From positions 1,426,001-1,490,000 of the forward strand of contig NZ_JAAGNZ010000001.1 of assembly GCF_010747415.1 (NCBI RefSeq): DNA of 64,000 nucleotides. Reading direction: 5' to 3'. Positions within the stretch are counted from its first letter, which is position 1; every line of letters starts with the position of its first letter. This document shows, piece by piece, positions 18,856 to 27,053 of this stretch. The position numbers and the translations under genes were made by a program. Under the pieces are notes generated by a model. That model made no database searches, was not told the origin of the DNA, and saw nothing but the letters and a program-made list of their open reading frames with translations. Source of the DNA: Spirosoma agri (GTDB lineage Bacteria > Bacteroidota > Bacteroidia > Cytophagales > Spirosomataceae).

Positions 18856-19863
18856 TTATTGAGTTTCTAACAGCGCAATTAGTTGGTTGAAGGGCGCTTT
18901 CAACACCTTCCTGACCCGTTTGTATCGCAATACTTTTGGGGGCTTTATGTAAACACACGGAAATTTCCGGTATTGTTCATTGTGGTTTGCCAGTAACCGA
19001 TTTCGATATAAATCAAAGAGCGGCTTGGCATCTGGCCTTTCTCTGCCGGGTGTTTCCGAAGGAGCAAAACTATAACGTGTCTGATACTTAGAGACATCGT
19101 CTGGCTTATCCGGATTGTAGCCGCTGTAATGAAAAAACTGTAAAAATTCGGTCTGGTTTACGCGCCATTGTCCGTTCTCATCGGTAGACATATATCGTTC
19201 ATGCAGATTCCAATACGCCGTATTATAACCTACATGTTTATCGATCAAAACATTGTCGTAATAAACCGGTGCAAAGTTAACCCAATGCTGGTCTACAAAG
19301 AGACCATTGCATAAATCAATCCGACATTCATACACCAACCGATCTTTCCACCAGTCTACAAATTCCTGAGCGGTCGAGTCCTTTCGCAGGCCAATGAACC
19401 CAAGGTTGAAAATGCCGGTGCTTAAATGATGCTGTTCATTCGGCCGTTCCCAGTCTGGCGTTGGCGAACAGGTATGCGGGGTCAACACCAGACTATGTTT
19501 CTGTAAATCCTGATTCAGTTTCTGAAGCGGCTGATAAATAATGATGTCCGGGTCGAAATAAATGACTTCGGTGGCGTCAGGATTATTCTTGAAGAAAAAG
19601 TCGATGTAAAAGGGCTTGACGGCTGTATTCAGTTCTGTAATATCGTACCGATCACACATGGCTGCGAAATCGGGAATGCCAATCTGATCGACCTCAAGCA
19701 TCGGGTAAACGGGCATGAGTTCGTCGGGCAAATTAGCTTCGCTGAGTTTATCGACCAGACCAATTATGTAGTAATAGTCAGGGTTCGTCGCCTTTAATGA
19801 ATCACCCAGCGTTCGGGCTTGAGCCAGATAGTTTATAGAGCAGATAGTGAAAGCAAGTGTCAT
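18856..19863 (-). CDS. GT8-like/uncharacterised glycosyltransferase (paralogue B)
   Basis: 335 residues, paralogue of the gene at 14930. Seen: AFTICSINYLAQARTLGDSL, YIIGLVDKL, TAVKPFYIDFFF, EVIYFDPDIIIYQPL with a proper DPD metal motif near residue 120, LVLTPHTCSP, FNLGFIGLR, and CNGLFVDQHWVNFAP. This is the common form of the group found next to GT2 and GT9 genes in glycan loci. It probably acts in the cytoplasm on an activated sugar. It sits next to the GT9/DUF5672 pair, 1 nt from the GT9 start, so the three look like a module. Confidence 0.7.
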   Translation of the reverse strand: MTLAFTICSINYLAQARTLGDSLKATNPDYYYIIGLVDKLSEANLPDELMPVYPMLEVDQIGIPDFAAMCDRYDITELNTAVKPFYIDFFFKNNPDATEVIYFDPDIIIYQPLQKLNQDLQKHSLVLTPHTCSPTPDWERPNEQHHLSTGIFNLGFIGLRKDSTAQEFVDWWKDRLVYECRIDLCNGLFVDQHWVNFAPVYYDNVLIDKHVGYNTAYWNLHERYMSTDENGQWRVNQTEFLQFFHYSGYNPDKPDDVSKYQTRYSFAPSETPGRERPDAKPLFDLYRNRLLANHNEQYRKFPCVYIKPPKVLRYKRVRKVLKAPFNQLIALLETQ

Positions 19864-19913
19864 AAGTACGGGTAAGAAGCTGGTCAGTTAACGAACGGTG
19901 TAAGCAAAGACGT

Positions 19914-21038
19914 CTATCCCTGCCCGACCGATTGACCAACTGGCTTACTGGCTGATTTGGTGTACGAAAAATACCGTTTTAAGTCGTTAATCGGCTTTTC
20001 AAAGAGATACCAGGATAGCGAAGCGATAATCAGTAACGCAGCCAGACTAACGAGTCTGTGAGACCAGTAGCCGAGTGTTATGGTAAGGCCAACCCGGTTG
20101 GCAACGCGCATCAGAAACGGGGTAACGAAACCGGGCACGATCATGTGAAAAACATAGATACCATAACTGATGCGACCTACGTATTGCAGCGCCTTACTGT
20201 CGAGCACCTGACCGACCACTCCTTGTATACCCAGGCTGGCCCGAACGATGATGAACAGAGCCAGGATCGAGATAAATAAACGCTGTAACAGGACGACCAA
20301 TATACTGTTTCCGGGCAGAAACAGAAACGTGACGAAACCAAGGAGAGCCAACCCCGAGGCCGTTGTCAGCTTTTTCAGGAAATCGGGAAGCGTGTCCGGA
20401 CGTTCGCTGACGATGTAAGCCCATAAGGCACCCAAACCGAAAGCATCGAAGCTGGCCGGTGTCAGTACCCCGTCCAGATCACCGACCGAATAGCCGTAAC
20501 CCCGGAATAAAACACCACAAACAACCATTCCGATAATAACCCATCGAAAGGAAGCCTTTGGCGTCAGGAGCACAATCCAGGGCCAGACGAAGTACAGCTG
20601 TTCTTCGACACCAAGCGTCCAGAAGGGGGAAAGAATATCGGCCCAGTTGCCAGTCTTATGCAGTAAAATGTTGTAGCCGTAGAAGTAATAATAGAGTGGG
20701 TGATCGTCAATGTCCGATGTATCGGGGAAGGCCAGCCATACGACCGTGATGGCCAGATAATACAGCGGAAAAATCCGTAGAGCACGCCGTACGAAGAAAT
20801 TACGATACGTGTCGGTCAGCCTGGATTGCCCTGCTTCTATGCGATTCCGGTTGTCAATAAGAATCCGGGTGATCAGAAAACCACTGATCACAAAAAAGAC
20901 CATCACACCAATCGTGCCGTTGGGTAACCGGTTGACACCTTCGCCGGTCGGAAACCAGTGGTATACGATCACCAACAGCACGGCAACGGTGCGCAGGGAA
21001 TCTAACTGGGGCATGTGACCGGTCGGGACCTTGGGCAT
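19914..21038 (-). CDS. OafA/YrhL-type membrane O-acyltransferase
   Basis: 374 residues with about ten hydrophobic segments. Seen: the acyltransferase-3 opening LDSLRTVAVLLVIVYHWFP with the conserved histidine (H22), FFVISGFLITRIL, the RRALRIFPLYYL motif, and SPFWTLGVEEQLYFVWPW with the conserved E. The family moves an acyl group, usually acetyl, across the inner membrane onto a periplasmic sugar. The lack of an SGNH extension indicates an OafA-like short form. It probably decorates the glycan before or after polymerisation. It is located between the GT4 gene and the GT8-like paralogue. Confidence 0.87.
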   Translation of the reverse strand: MPKVPTGHMPQLDSLRTVAVLLVIVYHWFPTGEGVNRLPNGTIGVMVFFVISGFLITRILIDNRNRIEAGQSRLTDTYRNFFVRRALRIFPLYYLAITVVWLAFPDTSDIDDHPLYYYFYGYNILLHKTGNWADILSPFWTLGVEEQLYFVWPWIVLLTPKASFRWVIIGMVVCGVLFRGYGYSVGDLDGVLTPASFDAFGLGALWAYIVSERPDTLPDFLKKLTTASGLALLGFVTFLFLPGNSILVVLLQRLFISILALFIIVRASLGIQGVVGQVLDSKALQYVGRISYGIYVFHMIVPGFVTPFLMRVANRVGLTITLGYWSHRLVSLAALLIIASLSWYLFEKPINDLKRYFSYTKSASKPVGQSVGQG

Positions 21039-21048
21039 CGGTAATGGG

Positions 21049-22233
21049 TTACGTTAGTTTCGCGAACAAAGTTACGAGAGTTTCAACGCTTTGATGGGCA
21101 GGATGTCGTTCGAGAATCTTCTCGCTGAGTCGTTTCCCCATCGTCCGACGCTGGTCTGGTTGATTGAGCAAGTCTACGACACGACTGCTCATGGCATCTA
21201 GGTCGAGGTAAGGGACCACAAATCCACCATCATCCTCAACCAGTTCGGGCGAACCTCCCGCATTGTCAAAACACACGACGGGTACTTCACTCAAACCGGC
21301 CTCAAAGACAACAAGCGGATACGGATCTTCGCGCGAGCAGAGCACGAACACATCGAACCGGCTCATATAACGCAGCACGTCCGGCGTTGGTGAGATCAGA
21401 TGAACCTGTTTTTCCATACCTGCCTTCCGAATATCCAGCAGCAGGTCGTCGCGTAACGAACTGGGTGGAACGCCAACCCAAACAAAATGGACTGGTGCTC
21501 CGGCTGTCCGGCCAATGACCTGCCGGGCCAGCAGAATAAACAAATCGTTACCCTTGCGCCATTCTGCATTTCCACAACCTCCAACAATCAAGGCGTTATC
21601 GGGCAACCCCAGTCTCTCATAGATACTGGGTTGCTGACGAGCCTGCTGGACAGTACGCTCCAGCGTTGGGGTGTCAATGAGTGTAAACAGTGTTATTCGC
21701 GCCGGATCAAAGCCGTGTTCCTCCTGATAATACCGGGCCGTTGCCTGTGATACGGCCAGCAAATGATTCGTTCGGTGCAGTAGTTGAGCCAGCTCCGCCG
21801 GGCGGGTGTAGATGCGAACCGACATGTCCAACTCGTGAACAAATGTGACAATGGGCGTTTTGTCCGGAACACCGATTTGGCTAAACCAACGGCTGCTGGT
21901 AACCGTATTGACCAGTACCAGATCTACCGAATCCAGATCCAGCAATGCGCGAATCGCCTGCTGGCGTTCCCGCATCTGACGCTGGTAAAATTGATTCCAC
22001 AAGCCTAGTTTTCCCAGCACCTTATCGGCTAGAACCCCGACAACGTAGCGATCCGGCGTTGGCCAAAGCGTAACGGGGCATATTGACCGATAGTCGTCCA
22101 GCAACGGGCCACCTTCACCCAGCAGCAGATGCATCTGAAAGCCTTCCTCTTTCAGAAGGCGCATGATGTTCAGCAGTACAAGTGGCGCTCCGGCTCGATT
22201 GGCGTCATGGCCGATTAATAGTAGCTTTTTCAG
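21049..22233 (-). CDS. Glycosyltransferase family 4 with a probable CTG start
   Basis: The first ATG in the frame (22164, MRLLKEEGFQ) lies after the family's essential glycine loop. Translation upstream from 22233 gives LKKLLLIGHDANRAGAP, an ideal GT4 N-terminus. The reading frame is open to a TAA at 22261-22263, yet offers no ATG, GTG or TTG, so the best start is CTG at 22233 (about 394 residues). The rest is typical: LIVGGCGNAEWRKGND, and LCSREDPYPLVVFEAGL for the EX7E motif. I infer a rare CTG start or a recently lost ATG. If translation begins at 22164, the enzyme would lack its nucleotide-fold loop. Donor unknown. Confidence 0.75.
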   Translation of the reverse strand: MKKLLLIGHDANRAGAPLVLLNIMRLLKEEGFQMHLLLGEGGPLLDDYRSICPVTLWPTPDRYVVGVLADKVLGKLGLWNQFYQRQMRERQQAIRALLDLDSVDLVLVNTVTSSRWFSQIGVPDKTPIVTFVHELDMSVRIYTRPAELAQLLHRTNHLLAVSQATARYYQEEHGFDPARITLFTLIDTPTLERTVQQARQQPSIYERLGLPDNALIVGGCGNAEWRKGNDLFILLARQVIGRTAGAPVHFVWVGVPPSSLRDDLLLDIRKAGMEKQVHLISPTPDVLRYMSRFDVFVLCSREDPYPLVVFEAGLSEVPVVCFDNAGGSPELVEDDGGFVVPYLDLDAMSSRVVDLLNQPDQRRTMGKRLSEKILERHPAHQSVETLVTLFAKLT

Positions 22234-22264
22234 AAGACAATGTACGGTTTGTAAGGCTGTTTAC

Positions 22265-22313
22265 CGTTCCTGGTTACCGGCACTACAACTTGTGATGACG
22301 GTAACCAGGAACG
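22265..22313 (-). terminator. Hairpin after the NeuD-like gene, before the GT4
   Basis: 15-bp perfect arms (22265-22279, 22299-22313) with a 19-nt loop lie directly after the NeuD-like stop (22320) and 32 nt before the CTG start of the GT4. It may terminate, stabilise, or, through its position, affect translation of the downstream gene. Confidence 0.65.
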
Positions 22314-22319
22314 ATAGCC

Positions 22320-22973
22320 CTAGTAAGTTTCGTGACTTGGCTTGGGCAGCTTCTTGGCCGGATTGCCAATATAAACGCCCCACTCATCCGTGTCTTTATA
22401 GATCGCGGTGGCCATACCAACTAGGGTGCCCGTTCCAATGTGCAGAAAATCACGAATGGTAGCGTTCACGCCGAAGAAGCAATACGGTTCAATCACACAA
22501 TGGCCCGACATAACGACGTGCGACGTGAAAAAGACGTGGTCTTTAATTTCCCCGTGGTGGCCGATGTGGTTACCGCTCCAGAGCACAACGTTATTGCCGA
22601 TCGTGGTGAAGGGCTGAATCGTGTTGTCTTCGAGGATAAAGCAATTTTCGCCAATTTTATTACCAAAGAGCGTAGCTTTCGAGCTGATGTACGAAATGAA
22701 TTCATACCCCTTTGCTTTCGCTTCTAGATAGACGCGTTCGCGATTGCGGTTCATATTGCGACCCGTCATCGGCGCAAAAAATTTGTGATCCTGCGGAGGG
22801 AAGAGGGTTTCCACGTCTTCGAAGGCTACCAGCGGCAATCCCTTATAATCCGTGCCGGTCAGGTACTCCCGGCTAACGGTGAACGCCACTACCTCATGGT
22901 CTGAATCGTTGGTCAGATAGAAGTGTGCCAACTCGGCGGTATCCATCACACCGAAAATGATAACTTTTGCCAT
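22320..22973 (-). CDS. NeuD-like acetyltransferase (PglD_N + left-handed beta-helix)
   Basis: 217 residues. Seen: N-terminal Rossmann-like domain (KVIIFGVMDTAELAHFYL), as in PglD/NeuD, followed by hexapeptide repeats with isoleucine/valine at regular spacing (FILEDNTIQPFTTIGNNVVLW, HVVMSGHCVIEPYCFFGV) and the catalytic H in GNHIGHH. The C-terminal end closes with YIGNPAKKL. The family acetylates 4-amino sugars or sialic acids from acetyl-CoA. With the DegT aminotransferase upstream it could form an N- or O-acetylated amino sugar, although the 4-keto-sugar synthase is not in the window. Confidence 0.82.
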   Translation of the reverse strand: MAKVIIFGVMDTAELAHFYLTNDSDHEVVAFTVSREYLTGTDYKGLPLVAFEDVETLFPPQDHKFFAPMTGRNMNRNRERVYLEAKAKGYEFISYISSKATLFGNKIGENCFILEDNTIQPFTTIGNNVVLWSGNHIGHHGEIKDHVFFTSHVVMSGHCVIEPYCFFGVNATIRDFLHIGTGTLVGMATAIYKDTDEWGVYIGNPAKKLPKPSHETY

Positions 22974-23034
22974 TTTTCTAGAGTGAAAAAGTGAAAGACC
23001 AATCTGGTAACTAGTCCAGTCGTTCGCTCTTTGG

Positions 23035-23742
23035 TTAAACTAGCTCATACTCGCCTAGCATCGTCCGAACGGCAGCCACGTCGTTGAACATAAGGGCATC
23101 CAATACCGACAGCCAGGGAATGAACTCATTGCCGCTCCGATTAAACTGCGGGTATTCGACCCGTTTCGCTTTTATGAAATTCAGTTCGATGGAAGCCGCT
23201 GTAAAGGTTGGCTTGTCATACAGCTCGGTTCCACCAATGGGGTTAATGTAACGCGATGCATTTTCCTGCCGACAAATATCCAGAATCCGTTCCTGTGCCC
23301 TCAAATGGCCGTTGTTGTAGACGGTGGAGGAGGCAACCAACCGGGTTGTCAGGCCTAGATACTGATTTAATTCGACTAAGCTGAAATGAATTAGATCCGC
23401 GATTGAATCGGTCGCAAAATTGATGATTTTTTCGGTCAGCGGCATTACCGTTCCGTAATAGGGTGCTTTCCGATAGCCCTGCTCGATCGTTTTCAGCAGC
23501 TTACTGCGCCATTTAGGATCATCGGCCAGATGAACTTCGTTGATACGTTTGTTCTGGCTGGCATCTTTCAGCGGGACCGTAAATAGGTGTTCCTGCCCGT
23601 TGATGAGCAGTTTATTTCGATTGATCCAACCCCGATTGATAAAGGCTACATCGTCGTACAACACGAACGTATCGACAGCACTCATTAGCTGCATATAGCC
23701 GATGTAGGGCAAAAAATAGGGCTGCATGATCGCTAAGGTCAT
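23035..23742 (-). CDS. WbqC family protein
   Basis: 235 residues from ATG 23742 (MTLAIMQPYFLPYIGY), the standard WbqC beginning; an earlier ATG at 23811 would overlap the upstream gene. Seen: LAIMQPYFLPYIGYMQL, DTFVLYDDVAFINRGWINRN, and LINGQEHLFTVPLKDAS. These are the signature blocks of the WbqC (PF08889) family. Members are commonly linked to glycolipid or O-antigen loci; a sugar-modifying or acyl/aminoacyl transferase-like role has been suggested, but biochemical function is not firmly known. It is followed by the NeuD-like gene in the same operon, which fits an amino-sugar modification. Confidence 0.82.
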   Translation of the reverse strand: MTLAIMQPYFLPYIGYMQLMSAVDTFVLYDDVAFINRGWINRNKLLINGQEHLFTVPLKDASQNKRINEVHLADDPKWRSKLLKTIEQGYRKAPYYGTVMPLTEKIINFATDSIADLIHFSLVELNQYLGLTTRLVASSTVYNNGHLRAQERILDICRQENASRYINPIGGTELYDKPTFTAASIELNFIKAKRVEYPQFNRSGNEFIPWLSVLDALMFNDVAAVRTMLGEYELV

Positions 23743-23779
23743 AATAAAATCGGGTATGGCCGTATTGGCGGGCTGGTCG

Positions 23780-25876
23780 CTACTTGAGTTTTCGTAAATA
23801 ATAATCTTCACCCGGCACGATGACCTCCCTACGCATAGTCGTGTCAGTGCCTAGCCGTATATCGCCGGGTTGGGGCGTAATGACACTTTTATCGAAAAAG
23901 AGATAATCGGCATCTTTCGGGATTGGCTTTAATCCCTGCTCAAATGGATTGATCGCGATAAGCCGTCGCGATAAGTGCTGACCGTAGAGCGGGTACTCGT
24001 AATCATCATTTATGGTGCCAAGAGCAACCGTGGCTGTAGCTGGTACAAGTTCGTCAAATCGCTTGTAAGGCGCGTAAACGTCCGGTCGTCCAAGCGTCAT
24101 TTGCTGGATGCGTTCTGATTTGAAAGCCGAGGGAAATGTTTTGCCATCGGGTGCAGTCCAACCGAACGGTAAGGCACGCGTATTCAGAAACACGGTCAAA
24201 AGGGCGGAAACGCAACCCAAGATTGTAACGAAGCCGACGTAGCCTTTCCAGACCGCGCGCTTTGGCGTAGCTACGGTTGTTCGGGGATGCAAGAACAGCA
24301 GGGCCAGAAACGTAACGCCAAACAGGCCCGTTTCGATGAAATAACGGCCTTTGAATGGATCGTAGGGGGCTGAATAGGAGAGGGCCGCAAAATGGAGCAG
24401 TAAGGCTATTCCCAGGAAAACATGGGCGGTCGATCGAATGTAGCCTATCAATACCAGAAACAGTAGGGGGAAAATCAGGCCAAAACCGAATACACCCCAA
24501 TAAGGGTTGGCATTGTAGAAAACGAAACGCCGGTCGAAGGCAAACGGCTGAATCGAGAAATCGGTTTCTTCGTCCAGACGCATGTGTAGTTTGTCTTCCA
24601 GCATAACGAGCGGTTTCCGCATCGTGTGATTCAACGAAGCACCAGCCTTAAGGTTACGAATACCGTCCAGGTTGACGTGATCGTACCCATAGCGAACCAC
24701 GTTGCGGCTACCCTGTTCAATCAAGTTTTTAAAGGAACCCGCTCGCTCCACCGACTGGTGTTTCAGCGCCGTTGGTGGTCCGATGGGGTGACCGAAGACT
24801 TCAATGTTTTTCAGATAGCCGGTTGGTAGCGTCCACAGGCAAACCGATAGGCCAATGGCAATGGCCAATCGCCAGGTGCGACCAAACGTAATAGCCAGTG
24901 ATGGCGACAGAAAAACGGTGTAGATCATGATCACGAACACCGACGGCAGGAGCAGGGCAAACGTGATTTTGTGCCCGAATGCGATACCAAACGCCATACC
25001 AGCCAGCCAGAGGTACCGATTGTCCGGGTGACCTTCCGACACGGTCTGCCGGTATGTGAACAGCATATACAAGAGCACGCTCAGGTATGCTGTCAGAACA
25101 ATGTCGGTTTCCGTTGTAATGGCCTGCATCAGAAAGTCAGGCAACAGGGCATAAGCCAGGGCACAGAAAAAGCTGGCAGATAACCGAACGCCTGCCGGGC
25201 GATTGGCACCGATTCGCTGCACAATCCCAAAAATGGAAACGATGGCAGTCCAGTAGCTCAAGTGATGAATGAACTTGAACCCATTCTCGAAGCGGCCTGT
25301 CATCAGAAAGGCATAGATCTGAAGCGTACAAACGCTCTTTGGATAGGTATCTATGTTCCAGTTCGTACCACCAAAATGCCGCATCGTTCCACGCTGCACG
25401 TACTGCATGACCCGGTTCAGGTGGCCAGTCATGCTATCCCATTCATTGGGTACTGTGAAGAGTACAATCAGTATGTTCGTAAACGCGATGATGAGCAGCG
25501 TTCCGAAAAGAAGGGAGAACAGAAATTTTGGGAACAGCGATAACTCGCCAAACCAGCCGACGAACGTTTTCCAACGTTCCTGGATAAGCTGCAAGGCAGA
25601 AAATCGCTGCTGCCGGGGATGATCGTTGGTTGCTGTCAGCCGATGCAGAAGCTGCCCGATGATCGTTGCGATGATAAACGTTGACCCTGTCCAGGCTAGC
25701 GGATTTGCTGTCTGATACAGAGCGGACAGAATAAACCCGCTCAGTATGACGCTGCCAGCACCCAGCAAAAACGTTATTAACAGCCACTCCGTCAACGACT
25801 TACGACAGATTCCGGTTGCAAGTCGCCCGACGTAAACGAGAAATAGAAAAAAAGGAATAAGATAGAAAACAGTCAT
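23780..25876 (-). CDS. Large GT39-like integral membrane protein
   Basis: 698 residues with about a dozen hydrophobic segments separated by short loops. Seen: a periplasmic-side NEWDSMTGHLNRV segment near residue 145 that resembles the DE-containing first loop of ArnT/PMT-type GT-C enzymes, and TNWNIDTYPKSVCTLQIYA. The C-terminal part is soluble, starting near residue 620. GT-C proteins use polyprenyl-phosphate sugars on the periplasmic side. The DEXD-type motif is not clear, so a different glycan-assembly membrane protein is possible. The 3' end is 37 nt upstream of the WbqC start. Confidence 0.65.
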   Translation of the reverse strand: MTVFYLIPFFLFLVYVGRLATGICRKSLTEWLLITFLLGAGSVILSGFILSALYQTANPLAWTGSTFIIATIIGQLLHRLTATNDHPRQQRFSALQLIQERWKTFVGWFGELSLFPKFLFSLLFGTLLIIAFTNILIVLFTVPNEWDSMTGHLNRVMQYVQRGTMRHFGGTNWNIDTYPKSVCTLQIYAFLMTGRFENGFKFIHHLSYWTAIVSIFGIVQRIGANRPAGVRLSASFFCALAYALLPDFLMQAITTETDIVLTAYLSVLLYMLFTYRQTVSEGHPDNRYLWLAGMAFGIAFGHKITFALLLPSVFVIMIYTVFLSPSLAITFGRTWRLAIAIGLSVCLWTLPTGYLKNIEVFGHPIGPPTALKHQSVERAGSFKNLIEQGSRNVVRYGYDHVNLDGIRNLKAGASLNHTMRKPLVMLEDKLHMRLDEETDFSIQPFAFDRRFVFYNANPYWGVFGFGLIFPLLFLVLIGYIRSTAHVFLGIALLLHFAALSYSAPYDPFKGRYFIETGLFGVTFLALLFLHPRTTVATPKRAVWKGYVGFVTILGCVSALLTVFLNTRALPFGWTAPDGKTFPSAFKSERIQQMTLGRPDVYAPYKRFDELVPATATVALGTINDDYEYPLYGQHLSRRLIAINPFEQGLKPIPKDADYLFFDKSVITPQPGDIRLGTDTTMRREVIVPGEDYYLRKLK

Positions 25877-25917
25877 GATAACGAATGAAAGATTGACGAA
25901 AGTGGCCAGTCACTTCA

Positions 25918-27012
25918 TTACACAGGTTCGCTCAGGACAGAAACGATCTCGTTTACAATGGCTGCAATTCGATCGACGTCTTCTTCTTCCAGGCTCGGAT
26001 ATAAGGGTAAGCAAAGTACGCGCAGGGATACATCTTCAGAAACCGGGCAGGGCTGGTGGCCAACCGAAAAAGGTAGCGTGTTGAGCGAGGGGAAAAAATA
26101 CCGCCGGGGTACGATATCCTGCGCTTTCAATGCATCGACTACGCGTAATAATGTCGATTCTGAATCGAATACGACAGGGTAATAGGCATAGTTGTAGTCC
26201 ACACCGGGGGTCAGTGCTGGTCGGGTAATTCGCTCAGTGTTCAGGCGGCTGTCATACCAGCTAAACACCTGTTTTCTGGCGGCAATCAGCGCTGGAACTT
26301 TGGGAAGAACACACAGGCCCATTGCGGCATGAAATTCCGAGTTTTTTGCGTTGATACCTATGCTGTAGTAGTCATCATTGCGGTGACCGAACGAGCGGTA
26401 GAATTGCAGCTTTTCGGCCAGCGCATCATCGTCCGTAACGATACAACCCCCTTCGACGGTATGAAACACTTTCGTTGCGTGGAAACTACAGGTGCTTACA
26501 TCACCGTAGCTCAGAATCGAACGACCATTATAAGACGCCCCAAATGTGTGGGCGGCATCGTAAATAACTTTTAAATTGTGTTTTTCGGCAATCGCCTGGA
26601 TCTGTTCAATCCGGCAGGCGTTTCCATAGACGTGCGTGGCCATAATGGCCTGCGTGTTTTCGGTGATAAGCGACTCGATCTTATCTGGGTCGATGTTGTA
26701 ATCGTCGGGTCGAATGTCAGCAAAAACAGGCGTACAACCTTCCCAAAGTAACGCATTGGTGGTGGCCACATAGGAGAACGGCGTCGTAATCACTTCCTTC
26801 GTAATGTCCATAGCCTTAAGAGCCATTTGAAGGACGATTGTGCCATTTGTGCAGAATTTCAGGTGTTTTACGCCCAGAAATTCCCTCATTTTTTCCTCCA
26901 GTTCACGCAGCAGGGGGCCATCATTGGTTAGATGTACACGTTCCCAGATACCTTTGAGATAGTTCGTGTACTCGTCAAGATCGGGCAGGTATGATTTTGT
27001 GACGTTAATCAT
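25918..27012 (-). CDS. DegT/DnrJ/EryC1/StrS aminotransferase
   Basis: 364-residue PLP-dependent sugar aminotransferase that converts a nucleotide-linked ketosugar to an aminosugar. Seen: the cofactor-binding region (CTNGTIVLQMAL), TPFSYVATTNALLW, VIYDAAHTFGA with D152, and the Schiff-base lysine K181 in SFHATKVFHTVEGG. All residues needed for catalysis are present. It lies downstream of the Wzt gene and upstream of the GT-C-like protein. Together with NeuD, WbqC and the formyltransferase-like protein it points to an amino sugar in the glycan. The needed 4,6-dehydratase is not in the window. Confidence 0.9.
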   Translation of the reverse strand: MINVTKSYLPDLDEYTNYLKGIWERVHLTNDGPLLRELEEKMREFLGVKHLKFCTNGTIVLQMALKAMDITKEVITTPFSYVATTNALLWEGCTPVFADIRPDDYNIDPDKIESLITENTQAIMATHVYGNACRIEQIQAIAEKHNLKVIYDAAHTFGASYNGRSILSYGDVSTCSFHATKVFHTVEGGCIVTDDDALAEKLQFYRSFGHRNDDYYSIGINAKNSEFHAAMGLCVLPKVPALIAARKQVFSWYDSRLNTERITRPALTPGVDYNYAYYPVVFDSESTLLRVVDALKAQDIVPRRYFFPSLNTLPFSVGHQPCPVSEDVSLRVLCLPLYPSLEEEDVDRIAAIVNEIVSVLSEPV

Positions 27013-27025
27013 CGGTCAGGTTTTC

Positions 27026-27053
27026 AGTGTTCAACAGTCAACTGGTGAACACT
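27026..27053 (-). other. Small intergenic hairpin between Wzt and aminotransferase genes
   Basis: 8-bp arms agtgttca / tgaacact (27026-27033, 27046-27053), with additional cag/ctg pairing inside, span the gap between the Wzt stop (27053) and the DegT-family start (27012). Confidence 0.45.
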
